Source of the DNA: Leptospira dzoumogneensis
GTDB lineage: Bacteria; Spirochaetota; Leptospiria; Leptospirales; Leptospiraceae
Direction of reading: 5' to 3'
Length of the DNA stretch: 64,000 nucleotides
Assembly: GCF_004770895.1 (NCBI RefSeq)
Contig: NZ_RQHS01000001.1
Location: 139,213-203,212 of the forward strand
In this document: positions 55,506-64,000 of the stretch, one piece after another
Numbering within the stretch: position 1 is the stretch's first letter
Layout of the letters: every line of letters begins with the position of its first letter
Position numbers and translations under genes: made by a program
The notes under the pieces: generated by a model
Told to the model about the DNA's origin: nothing
The model's database searches: none
Seen by the model: only the letters and a program-made list of their open reading frames with translations

Positions 55506-58181
55506 GTGAGACCTCCAGAAGAAAATAGGCCGGATCCGGACGAATTACTTTCCAGGATCGGGGCAGAAGGATCGAAAGTCAGGGGAAAGTTAAAAATTTT
55601 CTTCGGAATGGCCGCAGGTGTAGGTAAAACTTTTGAAATGCTTCGGGATGCTCAAAAAGCAAAATCGGAAGGGATCGATGTTTGGATCGGTTATTTAGAA
55701 ACTCATAATAGAAAGGAAACGGAAGCTCAAGCCGAAGGTCTTTCTATCATTCCCAGAAAAAGATCCAAATATAAATCGGTGGATCTGGAGGAAATGGATC
55801 TGGATACAATTCTGGAAAAAAAACCGGACCTGGTCTTGATAGATGAGCTTGCTCATACAAATGTTCCCGGTTCCAGGCATCCTAAAAGATATCAGGATGT
55901 TTTGGAAATTTTGGACCAAGGAATAAATGTTTATTCTACTTTGAATGTGCAACATTTGGAAAGCAGGGCAAACATAGTGGAGGAAATTTCGGGAGCTCCT
56001 GTTTCCGAAAGGGTTCCTGATTCTATTTTAGAAATCGCTGATGAAGTGGAATTGATCGATCTTGTGCCGGACGATCTGATCAAACGTCTGAAAGAAGGAA
56101 AAGTTTATCCTTCCGATAAGGTTCCTCAGGCCTTACATTCTTTTTTTAAGGTCCCGAATCTGACCGCTCTCAGGGAACTTTCCTTAAATTTTACTTCTAA
56201 GCTGGTGGACCGGGAACTTTCTCGTTTGGAACCTACAAAGGATTCCAAACTTTCGGATAAAATTTTAGTAGCGGTATCTTCTTCTCCCCAAGCCGCTAAT
56301 CTGATACGTTATGCAAAACGGATTGCGTTCGGATTAAAATGTACTTGGGTTGCGGTGCATGTGGACGATGGAAACGTATTAACCCGGGAAGAGAAGGATC
56401 TGCTAAGGGAAAACTTGGGTCTTGCAAGAGAGTTGGGTGCAGAGATCCTGAATTTTTCGGACAGAGATCCGGTTCTTGGAACAGTAAGAGCAATCAATCG
56501 GACTAAGGCAACTCATGTAGTCATAGGAAGAAGTAGTAAGTCCAAACTTTCTAGGATTTTAACGGGCGGTTCATTTGTAGATAAACTGAGCGAACAACCC
56601 GGAGATTTTCAGATACTTCTCGCTCCTACTGAAATTATTAAAGAAAGACCTAAGATCCGATTCGGATTTTTTACGAAAGGAACCAGATCCAAACCTATCC
56701 AATATTTTCTTTCCTTTCTGGCATTGCTTGGGATCACTTCCTTTAATCTTTTATTGAACATTTTCGCAGGTTATTGGTCTATCGGGCTCGTATATCTGTT
56801 TTTTATAATGTTTGTGGCTTTATTTGCTGGGCGGGGACCCGTTTTAGTCACCGCTTCTTTGAGCGCTGTTTTTTGGAATTTTCTGTTCATTCCTCCTAAG
56901 TTTACATTCTATATAGAAAAAGTAGAAGATTGGATGATGTTCGGAACTTATTTCGTATTAGCTTTAGTCTTAGGAGCTTTAACCACGAGATTAAGAGATA
57001 GAGAAGAGGCATTACAAACGGGAGAAGAGGCACTTTCGGGCCTATACAGACTTTCAGTTGCATTATCTAAAACTCATAGTTTGGATGAGATCGCATCCGT
57101 TGCGATAGAAACAATTGGGGACACATTCCGATGTTCCGTTTTGATCTTACTTGCAGATCAGGATTTGTATCTTTCTAATATTCCTCATCCTAAAAGCGGC
57201 TTTAAACCGGATATGAAAGAATCTGCTCTGGCTGCTTGGACCTTTCAGAATAGAAAACCATCCGGAAAGGATACGGATACCGTTCCGATGTCTAAAGGTT
57301 TATACCTTCCGTTACTCACTCCTGGCGGTTGTTTTGGAGTGATTGGATTAGATAGAGAACAGAAAGAAAGTTTAGGATTAGAAGAAGAGAGTCTTCTGTT
57401 TTCTATGTTAAACCAAATTGCTTTGGCATTAGAAAGGATACAACTACTTGGAATTCGTGCAAACGCTAAGCTGGTAGAAGAATCTGAAAAATTTTATTCC
57501 GCATTATTCAATTCGGTCAGCCATGATTTTAGGACTCCATTGACCGTAATCCGTGCTTCTTTGGATCTACTAGAAACGGTAGATAATAAAAACGAAAGGG
57601 AGAAGTCCGACTTATTTTCGGAGATCAGGATTGCTTATAAAAAATTGGACAGATTAGTAGGAGATCTACTGGATATGTCCAGGTTAGAATCCGGAAGATT
57701 GATGCTGGACCTCCAATGGGAAGATCCTGTGGACTTGGTGAATGAAACGATCAAGATCGCTGAGTATGAAAAGGGAGATCATATATTATCAGTCCAAACG
57801 GATGAAAGTATGCCTCTTGTCAGAATGGATAGAAGATTGATGATCCAAGTTTTGATCCATCTTTTGCAAAACGCTTTTTTACATACTGAAAAGAACAGCA
57901 CGGTCGTGGTAAGAGCAAGTGTTCCTAAAGATCATCTGCTATTGACCGTAGAGGATAATGGATCCGGAATTCCTCCCGGACAGGAAGATAGAATTTTTGA
58001 GAAGTTCACCAAAGTTTCCGGATCCGCGCAAGGCACAGGATTAGGACTCTCTATCTGTAAGGGACTTGTGGAAGCACAAGGCGGAAAGATCTGGGCGGAG
58101 AATAGACAAGAAGGAGGGGCAAGATTTCTGATCCGGATCCCGGTGCTTACTTTTCCTCCTTTGGAGGATTCGATTGTCTAG
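55506..58181 (+). CDS. kdpD: Osmosensitive K+ channel sensor histidine kinase
   Basis: 891 residues from a GTG at 55506. The cytoplasmic KdpD domain has a Walker A (GMAAGVGKT, 34-42) and Walker B (IDELAHTN), then a Usp-like domain (about 250-375), four membrane helices (DUF4118, about 395-500), a GAF-like region, and a histidine kinase with SHDFRTPL (His about 675), an N-box (LIHLLQNAFLHT) and GLGLSICKGLVEAQGG. It senses low K+ and osmotic stress and phosphorylates KdpE. Overlaps kdpE by 8 bases. Confidence 0.94.
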   Translation: MRPPEENRPDPDELLSRIGAEGSKVRGKLKIFFGMAAGVGKTFEMLRDAQKAKSEGIDVWIGYLETHNRKETEAQAEGLSIIPRKRSKYKSVDLEEMDLDTILEKKPDLVLIDELAHTNVPGSRHPKRYQDVLEILDQGINVYSTLNVQHLESRANIVEEISGAPVSERVPDSILEIADEVELIDLVPDDLIKRLKEGKVYPSDKVPQALHSFFKVPNLTALRELSLNFTSKLVDRELSRLEPTKDSKLSDKILVAVSSSPQAANLIRYAKRIAFGLKCTWVAVHVDDGNVLTREEKDLLRENLGLARELGAEILNFSDRDPVLGTVRAINRTKATHVVIGRSSKSKLSRILTGGSFVDKLSEQPGDFQILLAPTEIIKERPKIRFGFFTKGTRSKPIQYFLSFLALLGITSFNLLLNIFAGYWSIGLVYLFFIMFVALFAGRGPVLVTASLSAVFWNFLFIPPKFTFYIEKVEDWMMFGTYFVLALVLGALTTRLRDREEALQTGEEALSGLYRLSVALSKTHSLDEIASVAIETIGDTFRCSVLILLADQDLYLSNIPHPKSGFKPDMKESALAAWTFQNRKPSGKDTDTVPMSKGLYLPLLTPGGCFGVIGLDREQKESLGLEEESLLFSMLNQIALALERIQLLGIRANAKLVEESEKFYSALFNSVSHDFRTPLTVIRASLDLLETVDNKNEREKSDLFSEIRIAYKKLDRLVGDLLDMSRLESGRLMLDLQWEDPVDLVNETIKIAEYEKGDHILSVQTDESMPLVRMDRRLMIQVLIHLLQNAFLHTEKNSTVVVRASVPKDHLLLTVEDNGSGIPPGQEDRIFEKFTKVSGSAQGTGLGLSICKGLVEAQGGKIWAENRQEGGARFLIRIPVLTFPPLEDSIV

Positions 58182-58863
58182 TCCTATTATATTGCTCATA
58201 GACGATGAGATCCAGATCCGTCGATTACTCAGAGTCGCTCTTGAAAAAGAAGGATATAGGGTAGAAGAAGCAATCTCAGTGGACGATGCATTATCAAAAG
58301 TTTATATGCTTCGTCCTGATTCTATCATCTTAGATCTAGGTTTACCGGAAAAAGGCGGAGAAGAATTCCTAAAGAAGATCAGAGAGTCAGGTTCAAAAAT
58401 ACCGGTATTAGTTTTAAGCGTTAGAGATTCCGAAAAAGATAAGATCTTTTTGTTGGATAGCGGTGCGGATGATTATCTTACTAAACCTTTTGGGGTTGGA
58501 GAATTACTTGCTAGGATCAGAGTATTATTAAGACATTCTTCACCCGAAAAAACGGATGTTAAAGTAAGGATCGGACTTTTGGAATTGGATTTCGGGACTA
58601 GGAAAGTTTTGAAAGAAGGTAGGGAAGTGAGACTAACTCCTACAGAATATTCTTTTCTAAAATTGCTGGCGACTTATCCGGGAAAGATAGTGACCCAGAC
58701 CCAGATCTTAAAAGAACTCTGGGGTCCGAATCAAACGGCAGAATCAGGATATTTGAGAGTTTATGTGAACCAGATCCGTAAAAAAATAGAAAAAGATCCG
58801 AGTAATCCTGAGATTTTGATCACAGAACCCGGGGTGGGATATTTTTTGAGATCAAACGAGTAA
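58174..58863 (+). CDS. kdpE: Response regulator of the Kdp system
   Basis: 229 residues. The receiver domain has the acidic pocket DDE (10-12), phospho-acceptor D54 (IILDLGLPEKGG) and the conserved lysine in DYLTKPFG. The winged-helix OmpR/PhoB output domain (about 130-229) ends with LRVYVNQIRKKIE and ITEPGVGYFL. It activates kdp transcription. Its stop lies 7 bases from the convergent antiporter stop, so transcripts from both sides may overlap. Confidence 0.94.
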   Translation: MSSPIILLIDDEIQIRRLLRVALEKEGYRVEEAISVDDALSKVYMLRPDSIILDLGLPEKGGEEFLKKIRESGSKIPVLVLSVRDSEKDKIFLLDSGADDYLTKPFGVGELLARIRVLLRHSSPEKTDVKVRIGLLELDFGTRKVLKEGREVRLTPTEYSFLKLLATYPGKIVTQTQILKELWGPNQTAESGYLRVYVNQIRKKIEKDPSNPEILITEPGVGYFLRSNE

Positions 58864-58870
58864 GTTTCTA

Positions 58871-61030
58871 TTAGTCTTTATAACGGACCAAGAATAATCC
58901 TGAGCCGTCCGAAAGTTCCCAATTCCTGAATTCCGTTTCTTCTTCCCAGGTTTCTAGATCGCAGATCACAAGATCTGCTTCGGAAAGTACCTGAGGATTT
59001 TCTCCCTTTAGGATGGTGATCTTTTCTTTTTTGAGAAGATTTCTTTCTTTTTGAGAGAATTGAGGAACACGTCCCTTAGGATCCCAGATGGAAAGTTTGG
59101 CTCCTATGTTTTTGGCCATTGCCAAAGCGAATCCTAATAGTTTTACGTCCTTATCCGAGTAAACTGCTAAGATAAAACGATCTAGTTCCTTTAATTTTTC
59201 TGCGACGAGTATTCCTGCGTTTGTTTCCGATTCGGAGAGAAGTGTTCTGATCTTTCCTCCTAATACATCGTCGCTGAACAATGATTTGGCGCCGCCGGTC
59301 AGGAATATATTATAATTTCCTGATTGGATCGTTTTGAGTATGTCTCTTGTGACATTATCGGAAGGTTTATATAGAGTATTCAGCTTGATCCCGAGTTCTT
59401 TAGAAAGTTTGAATAGAGGTTCGAAACTTTTTTTCTCATATTTCTGAGCTGTTTTGCCTGAGATCCAAGAATCCGGAGTAAGGTGAAGTGCGGTCACTTC
59501 TTTGCTCTTATTTCCGTTTTGGAATAATCCGGAAGCAAGTCTTAATAGATCCACACCTCTGGAATGTAATGCAAACGCGAGTAATATACCTTCTTCTCTT
59601 TTAGCTTTGACAACCGAGAATATTCTCTCTATTAAATTCAAACTTGGACCAGTCATATAAGTTGTGACCAGGGCCATAAGTACCATCATGGAGAATATCT
59701 GAGAGGATAATACTCCGATATCGTAGCCGATATTGAGTACGATCAACTCCATGAGTCCTCTGGTGTTCATGAGTGCGCCCAAGGATAAGGAATCTTTCCA
59801 GTTGTTTCCGGACGCCCTCGCCGCGATAGCACTTCCTGCGAATTTACCGACAATCGCTACCGTAAGTACCATAGCGAAGTCCCACCATAGATTGCCTTGG
59901 TTCAATAGCCCGATCTGGGTCCTAATACCGGTTAACGCGAAGAATAATGGAAGAAAGATCGCAGTGCTTAGATCTTCCACCTTCTCGGCTAAAAGGGTGC
60001 GTAGTTTCGGTTTGTCGGGCATTACAACCCCTGCCAAAAACGCTCCGAATAACGCGTGTATTCCGATGGATTCCGTGATCCAAGCGGATGCGATCGGGAA
60101 AAGTAAGAATAGAGCCACCGCCATTTTGGTGAATGCTTCTCTGTTTGTGAAAATCCCTCCCGCTCTGTGCATTGCAGGCTGCACGATCTTCCACATTATA
60201 ATAACATAAATGATCGCAAGGATTATGGTGAATAACGCCGCTAAAAGTCCTCCAGCTTGAACAAGAGCGATCACTACTGCGAGTAAACACCAAGCCGTCA
60301 AATCGTCGGAAGCCGCACAAGTGAGTGCTAGCCCGCCTAACCTTGTTTTGGTCATCCCCCTTTCTTGGACGATACGAGCGAGTACTGGAAATGCAGTGAT
60401 ACTCATTCCTATCCCCATGAATAAGGAGAAGGATAAGAATGTGACATTGGGAGGAGCCAATGTTTTGTAAATGGAAAGTGCTAAGATCGCTCCGAGTAAG
60501 AACGGTAGAAGAATGCTCGCATGAGAGATTAATATTGCAGAGTCCGCTTGGTTTCGGAGGATCTTTAGATCCAATTCCATTCCGACTACGAACATGAAAA
60601 ATACTAAACCGATCTGGCTTAATAATTGTAAGGAACTTAAAGAAATTTTAGGAAATAAGAATTGATACTGTTCCGGGAATAATAGCCCGAACAAGGAAGG
60701 GCCTAATAATATACCTGCAAGTATCTCTCCCACTACGAATGGTTGTCTTACGATTACCGCAAGTTTACCCATCACTCTAGTGGCTGCAATTACGACTCCG
60801 ATTTGTAATAATAGAAGTGGAAGAGGTTCATGAAAACCTTTCCAGAGTTTTGCTCCCGCTTTTTTCCAAATATCTAGCGGATCTTCAGTGGATTCGACCG
60901 AAGTAGAAGAACTTGCTTCAACGAGAACAACCTTACCAATTTCTAATGACTTACCTTGTTTCGTTATGAAAACAAAGGCCCCGAAAGAAAATACTAATAG
61001 AGTAATATAGAAGATCGCGTTTCGTTTCAT
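58871..61030 (-). CDS. CPA2-family cation:proton antiporter with C-terminal Usp-like domain
   Basis: 719 residues. An N-terminal signal-like helix and a short polar segment precede an antiporter domain of 12-13 helices (about 70-460) with FVVGEILAGILLGPSLFGL, VFFMFVVGMELDLKIL, GMSITAFPVLARIVQERG, and ALTCAASDDLTAWCLLAVV containing the DD transport motif (two Asp, electrogenic type). The C-terminal part (about 480-719) resembles nucleotide-binding universal stress domains. It would exchange Na+ or K+ for H+. Its place beside the kdp operon suggests K+ or pH homeostasis. Confidence 0.85.
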   Translation of the reverse strand: MKRNAIFYITLLVFSFGAFVFITKQGKSLEIGKVVLVEASSSTSVESTEDPLDIWKKAGAKLWKGFHEPLPLLLLQIGVVIAATRVMGKLAVIVRQPFVVGEILAGILLGPSLFGLLFPEQYQFLFPKISLSSLQLLSQIGLVFFMFVVGMELDLKILRNQADSAILISHASILLPFLLGAILALSIYKTLAPPNVTFLSFSLFMGIGMSITAFPVLARIVQERGMTKTRLGGLALTCAASDDLTAWCLLAVVIALVQAGGLLAALFTIILAIIYVIIMWKIVQPAMHRAGGIFTNREAFTKMAVALFLLFPIASAWITESIGIHALFGAFLAGVVMPDKPKLRTLLAEKVEDLSTAIFLPLFFALTGIRTQIGLLNQGNLWWDFAMVLTVAIVGKFAGSAIAARASGNNWKDSLSLGALMNTRGLMELIVLNIGYDIGVLSSQIFSMMVLMALVTTYMTGPSLNLIERIFSVVKAKREEGILLAFALHSRGVDLLRLASGLFQNGNKSKEVTALHLTPDSWISGKTAQKYEKKSFEPLFKLSKELGIKLNTLYKPSDNVTRDILKTIQSGNYNIFLTGGAKSLFSDDVLGGKIRTLLSESETNAGILVAEKLKELDRFILAVYSDKDVKLLGFALAMAKNIGAKLSIWDPKGRVPQFSQKERNLLKKEKITILKGENPQVLSEADLVICDLETWEEETEFRNWELSDGSGLFLVRYKD

Positions 61031-61054
61031 CCTTAGAATCGAAAACCCTCTGAA

Positions 61055-61070
61055 TGTTGGAGTTCCTCCA
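61055..61070. repeat. Degenerate palindrome copy TGTTGGAGTTCCTCCA
   Basis: A member of the dispersed family with one mismatched pair, between the antiporter promoter and the lipoprotein gene end. Confidence 0.5.
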
Positions 61071-61107
61071 TACTATAAAAATGGAAAGAATGGGAAAAGA
61101 ATAATAC

Positions 61108-61968
61108 TTAGTTGGATGAATAGAAATATTTTTCCCAAAACCCTTTATCTCTTAGATATTCCATGCCGAACTTTGCAGCCTCTAAGGGGGATAATGTTTC
61201 GGATTCACTCTCTATTCTGGATAAGAATAGATAAGATTTTTTCGGTCCCTTCCAAAAGAACCAATACCAAGAGACTGATCTTCCTTGGGCGTATCCCGTT
61301 GCTGAATCGGAATAAAAACCGGAGAAGTTCCCAAAGTTGCCGTCTAATCTATGTGTGCCTGTTGGGTTTTTGATCTCACCTGGATCCCTTTCCAGACCGC
61401 TTAAAATCGAGTTTAGGTTTTTCTTTCTGACCTCTAACTCTCCATTGAATAGTTTCCATAAGAAGATATAGAACTCTTCAGCAGTCCAAGAATATCCTCC
61501 GTCCATCCAAAATGATTTAGAAGGTTCGAAAGGAATTGATGCAGTGAGTCCAACAGAGGATAACCAGGTCCTAAGTTTAGCGGTTCCGGTATCCGTCCAG
61601 ATCTTCTGGAAATACCAAACAGCGGAACTTTCTAAAGAAGACTTTAGATTCTGCTCCTTCTGCCATCTGATGTACGGGAATTTGGTTTTGTCCCAGGGAA
61701 AATATCCATGCGGATCTTTTAATGTTCCAAGTTCCAATGCCGCGAGAGCAAGCACCGGTTGGAATACATACATGGAAGGGGAGCTTTTTTTGCAGTTATC
61801 TTCACCCACTTTCAAGAGTGTACCTTCTTCCATTTCAGCCAGGAATAGGCAGACTTTTCTGTCGGAGAGATTTAGTTCTTCCTTTTGGACGGCCGGTGAG
61901 TCTGTTCCCGTTTTTACGGAACAGGAAAGAAGAAGTACCGCAAAAGAAAAACGGAATATTCGGTTCAT
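61108..61968 (-). CDS. Lipoprotein with class D beta-lactamase fold but missing catalytic residues
   Basis: 286 residues from the ATG at 61968, whose ATGA overlaps the stop of the upstream membrane-protein gene. The lipobox is VLLLSC with Cys16. The fold is that of OXA/BlaR-sensor proteins: ALAALELGTL (about 74-83), SAVWYFQKI with S115-A-V117 (the S-x-V motif), FWMDGGYSWTAEEFYIFLWKL, and SATGY (222-226) then SVSWYWFFWKG. The SxxK motif is absent (SSPSMYVFQP in its place) and the KTG motif reads ATG, so it should not hydrolyse or be acylated by beta-lactams in the normal way. Function unknown, possibly ligand sensing. Confidence 0.65.
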   Translation of the reverse strand: MNRIFRFSFAVLLLSCSVKTGTDSPAVQKEELNLSDRKVCLFLAEMEEGTLLKVGEDNCKKSSPSMYVFQPVLALAALELGTLKDPHGYFPWDKTKFPYIRWQKEQNLKSSLESSAVWYFQKIWTDTGTAKLRTWLSSVGLTASIPFEPSKSFWMDGGYSWTAEEFYIFLWKLFNGELEVRKKNLNSILSGLERDPGEIKNPTGTHRLDGNFGNFSGFYSDSATGYAQGRSVSWYWFFWKGPKKSYLFLSRIESESETLSPLEAAKFGMEYLRDKGFWEKYFYSSN

Positions 61969-62501
61969 TGGAACCAGGCGTAAATTGTAAGATAGCTGAC
62001 GAATAGAGCTATAGGAATATAGAACATCAGGAAAATTTTTCCGATCTTTCTCCAATCGATTTTAGTCTTTTCGCGTACGAACTCGGTTAATTCTTCCTTG
62101 CTCATGGAATAAAGTTCGCTTGCGTCGTTCCATCCGTAAATGTTCCTGGCGAGTCTACCGATCATTTCGTCTTTATGGGCTTGGATGGTTTCCCAGGCTT
62201 CTTCCTTTTCGGAAACTTCGGAAGAGAGAAGGCCGAGGAAAATTTTGGGTATTAAGAACACTCTACCTATCATCAGGCTGGCAACTCTAGTAAATAGTCC
62301 TAAGAAGAACATCGCAGAGAAGAGTGGATTTTCTTTTTTGAACCCGAACACGATCCCTAAACTGATCACATAAGCCCCGTATCCTATGTATAAACCTGCG
62401 AGTTCGAATCTTCGATTCGTTTTTTTCTCTTTTAAAAATTCTACGTACGGTTGAGAGGATACTGTTTTCATTCTCTTGTTTATCCGAGCTTGGGCTTCCA
62501 A
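61965..62501 (-). CDS. Membrane protein of unknown function
   Basis: 178 residues from a TTG at 62501; an ATG 30 bases inside (62471) is equally possible. Hydrophobic segments lie near 38-55, 63-80 and 158-175 and suggest three membrane helices around a charged middle region (SSEVSEKEEAWETIQAHKDE followed by IGRLARNIYGW). No family is recognised. The last bases overlap the beta-lactamase-like lipoprotein start (ATGA), so the two are translationally coupled and may act together at the inner membrane. Confidence 0.6.
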   Translation of the reverse strand: MEAQARINKRMKTVSSQPYVEFLKEKKTNRRFELAGLYIGYGAYVISLGIVFGFKKENPLFSAMFFLGLFTRVASLMIGRVFLIPKIFLGLLSSEVSEKEEAWETIQAHKDEMIGRLARNIYGWNDASELYSMSKEELTEFVREKTKIDWRKIGKIFLMFYIPIALFVSYLTIYAWFQ

Positions 62502-62665
62502 AAAATTCTGGATCTGAATGCAAAGATTTTTGGATTCGGCAGGGAGACAAGTATTTCTGATCTTACTTCCGTCATTCCTCTCTTATGTCTCAGGCAAGAT
62601 CATAAAAAGCAAAACTGAAAATCGCGCCTTCTTCCGAAAATAAGAAAAAAGAAAAGGCGGAGCGG

Positions 62666-63817
62666 ATGAACGGCGCAGTTCGTAAAAAAGAAAGAAAGAT
62701 ACTCACCGGGGAATTTTGGACCTCTAAACAAAGGCAGTCTCATCCAATCCATTATGTGGTAAGTTACAGAGCTTCGTTCAAGCCTGAATTGCCCGCCTTC
62801 TTTATTGGAAAATATTTGGAAAATCGAAAGGGGATCGTTTTCGATCCTTTCGGTGGCAGAGGGACCACTGCGGTCCAAGCAAATTTAGAAGGTTATGCCG
62901 CCATTCATAACGATATCAGTCCTATGTCCTTATTCCTCGCGAAATCCAGACAGACTGTACCTTCTATCGAAAGACTGGAAAGAGCGCTTGATTCTCTCAA
63001 TCTGAATACAAAAATAAAAGAAGAAAAAGAAGACGAAGGTCTTTTACATTTTTATCATAAAGATACTTTAAAAGAGATCAAGAACCTAAAAAAGATCCTG
63101 GCTGATTCCGATTCCGCAGAGCTCCGATATTTGGGTTTGACTGCATTATCCAGGCTTCATGGCCATAGCAACGGATTCTTTTCCGTTTATAGTTTTCCTC
63201 AGATCTCCATTCCTCCTTTGGCTCAAAAAAGAAATAATGAGAAGAGGGGAGTTGTCCCTGATTATAGGGAGATCAAACCAAGGATCCTTCAAAAAATGAG
63301 AAGGGACCTGAAAGAATCTCTTACACCTTTTTATCATGAGTTTTCTTCCAGGAATAGATACACCAATCATTCTTCTTTGGATCTATTCGGTCTGGAGGAG
63401 AATTCCGTGGATCTGGTTGTGACCAGCCCTCCGTTTTTGGACAAGGTAAATTACGAAGAGGACAATTGGCTTAGATATTGGTTCTTAGATATTGAATTGG
63501 AGAAGGACCAGAAACCAAGTATATTCGCGACTCTTGCAGGTTGGTGTGAATTCATCCAAGGAACCTTAGCGGAACTTTCCAGAGTGGTAAAACCAGGTGG
63601 AACAGTGGTCATGGAAGTGGGAGAAGTCAGAAAAGGTAAAACTGTATTCAACTTGGACGAGTATGTGATCAAATGTGCGGAATCTACCGGCCTTGTCTGG
63701 GAAAATACCTATATTAACGACCAGAAATTCACGAAACTCGCCAATTGTTGGAATGTTTCGAATAACGAAAAGGGCACAAATTCAAATCGCTGTGTAGTTT
63801 TCCGTAATTTGAAGTAG
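62666..63817 (+). CDS. Orphan DNA methyltransferase (amino-methylating, N4-cytosine or N6-adenine)
   Basis: 383 residues. The SAM motif [18 protein letters not shown] (about 58-75) comes first, and the catalytic motif [16 protein letters not shown] (about 261-276) comes near the middle-to-end, followed by [24 protein letters not shown] motifs are typical of N4-cytosine methyltransferases. [18 protein letters not shown] at the start resembles them too. No restriction enzyme gene is adjacent, so it is an orphan and could act in epigenetic control, as with the 4mC CTAG enzyme reported in pathogenic Leptospira; whether it is that enzyme is unknown. Confidence 0.75.
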   Translation: MNGAVRKKERKILTGEFWTSKQRQSHPIHYVVSYRASFKPELPAFFIGKYLENRKGIVFDPFGGRGTTAVQANLEGYAAIHNDISPMSLFLAKSRQTVPSIERLERALDSLNLNTKIKEEKEDEGLLHFYHKDTLKEIKNLKKILADSDSAELRYLGLTALSRLHGHSNGFFSVYSFPQISIPPLAQKRNNEKRGVVPDYREIKPRILQKMRRDLKESLTPFYHEFSSRNRYTNHSSLDLFGLEENSVDLVVTSPPFLDKVNYEEDNWLRYWFLDIELEKDQKPSIFATLAGWCEFIQGTLAELSRVVKPGGTVVMEVGEVRKGKTVFNLDEYVIKCAESTGLVWENTYINDQKFTKLANCWNVSNNEKGTNSNRCVVFRNLK

Positions 63818-63819
63818 TA

Positions 63820-63936
63820 TTCTCACGCAGAGTCGCCGAGCCACAGAGGGTATTGTTGGAATTCCAACAAGTAGATTGCAAGGCTTATAAAGTAATGTAG
63901 GAACTCCTACATGACAGCTTTTTCTCTGCGTGAGAA
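63820..63936. mobile_element. MITE-like element with perfect 13-bp terminal inverted repeats and two palindromes
   Basis: TTCTCACGCAGAG (63820-63832) and CTCTGCGTGAGAA (63924-63936) are perfect inverted repeats bounding 117 bp. Inside lie two palindromes, TGTTGGAATTCCAACA (63854-63869) and TGTAGGAACTCCTACA (63896-63911). There is no coding capacity. This is the best preserved copy of the dispersed repeat family in the window. A mobile origin is inferred from its ends; no target-site duplication is obvious, and a further CTCTGTGTCTCC-like arm follows to about 63970. Confidence 0.65.
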
Positions 63937-64000
63937 TGGCCCTCTGCTACCTCTGTGTCTCCAACTACCGAAAAACCGGTATTTTGTCTCAAAAATCCTG

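Overview
The window is most likely a chromosomal segment of Leptospira, probably a saprophytic or intermediate species. This is an inference from gene content and style, not a database match. Pointers are spirochaete-type lipoproteins with loose lipoboxes, a FapA/DUF342 protein, many signalling proteins (GGDEF, class III cyclase, CheX-like), futalosine-type menaquinone synthesis, an ETF:quinone-oxidoreductase-like Fe-S protein fitting a fatty-acid-burning lifestyle, a possible DUF1564 protein and an orphan DNA methyltransferase. Genes are dense on both strands. I saw no tRNA, rRNA, CRISPR array, prophage or intact insertion sequence.

Layout. 1-4000: 5' part of lpd (left edge), a methyltransferase, and a degenerate-GGDEF / CheX-like / hydrolase run. 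4.2-9.2 kb: FapA-like protein, mtnA, rhomboid protease, a hypothetical and a lipoprotein. 9.2-17.2 kb: CitE-like lyase, ornithine-carbamoyltransferase-like enzyme, prfC, a 513-base gap with repeats and a possible small RNA, the ETF-quinone-type Fe-S protein and mqnC. 17.2-22.1 kb: lipoprotein, diguanylate cyclase, TetR plus two small membrane proteins, GerMN protein, HAD phosphatase. 22.2-25.3 kb: a tightly coupled three-gene operon (lysine-aminomutase-like radical SAM, D-Ala-D-Ala-ligase-like ATP-grasp, heme-oxygenase-like diiron protein). 25.3-29.5 kb (minus): bacterioferritin, THUMP RNA methyltransferase with a 12-residue tandem-repeat tail, vertebrate-type N-acetylglutamate synthase, DCC thiol protein. 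29.6-36.3 kb: thiolase-like protein, heptosyltransferase, M24 peptidase, hypothetical, M20 amidohydrolase, PQQ sugar dehydrogenase. 36.4-46.7 kb: tandem ThyX, aldo/keto reductase plus TetR, RND metal pump, methyltransferase, adenylate cyclase, GT-C glycosyltransferase. 46.8-50.9 kb: arsenosugar cluster (DUF4395, peroxidase-like, ArsS), lipoprotein, divergent TetR/nitroreductase. 51-61 kb: complete kdpFABCDE potassium system, then a CPA2 antiporter. 61-64 kb: class-D-beta-lactamase-like lipoprotein lacking catalytic residues, membrane protein, orphan DNA methyltransferase.

Two things stand out. The first is the 22.2-25.3 kb operon, which looks like an uncharacterised amino-acid-derived biosynthetic pathway. 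The second is a family of short dispersed repeats: a 16-bp palindrome of the form TGTWGGARYTCCWACA, often flanked by inverted CGCAGAG-type arms. About eleven palindromes lie in intergenic gaps, and the copy at 63820-63936 has perfect 13-bp terminal inverted repeats. All functional calls come from reading translated sequence and motifs; no homology search was run.
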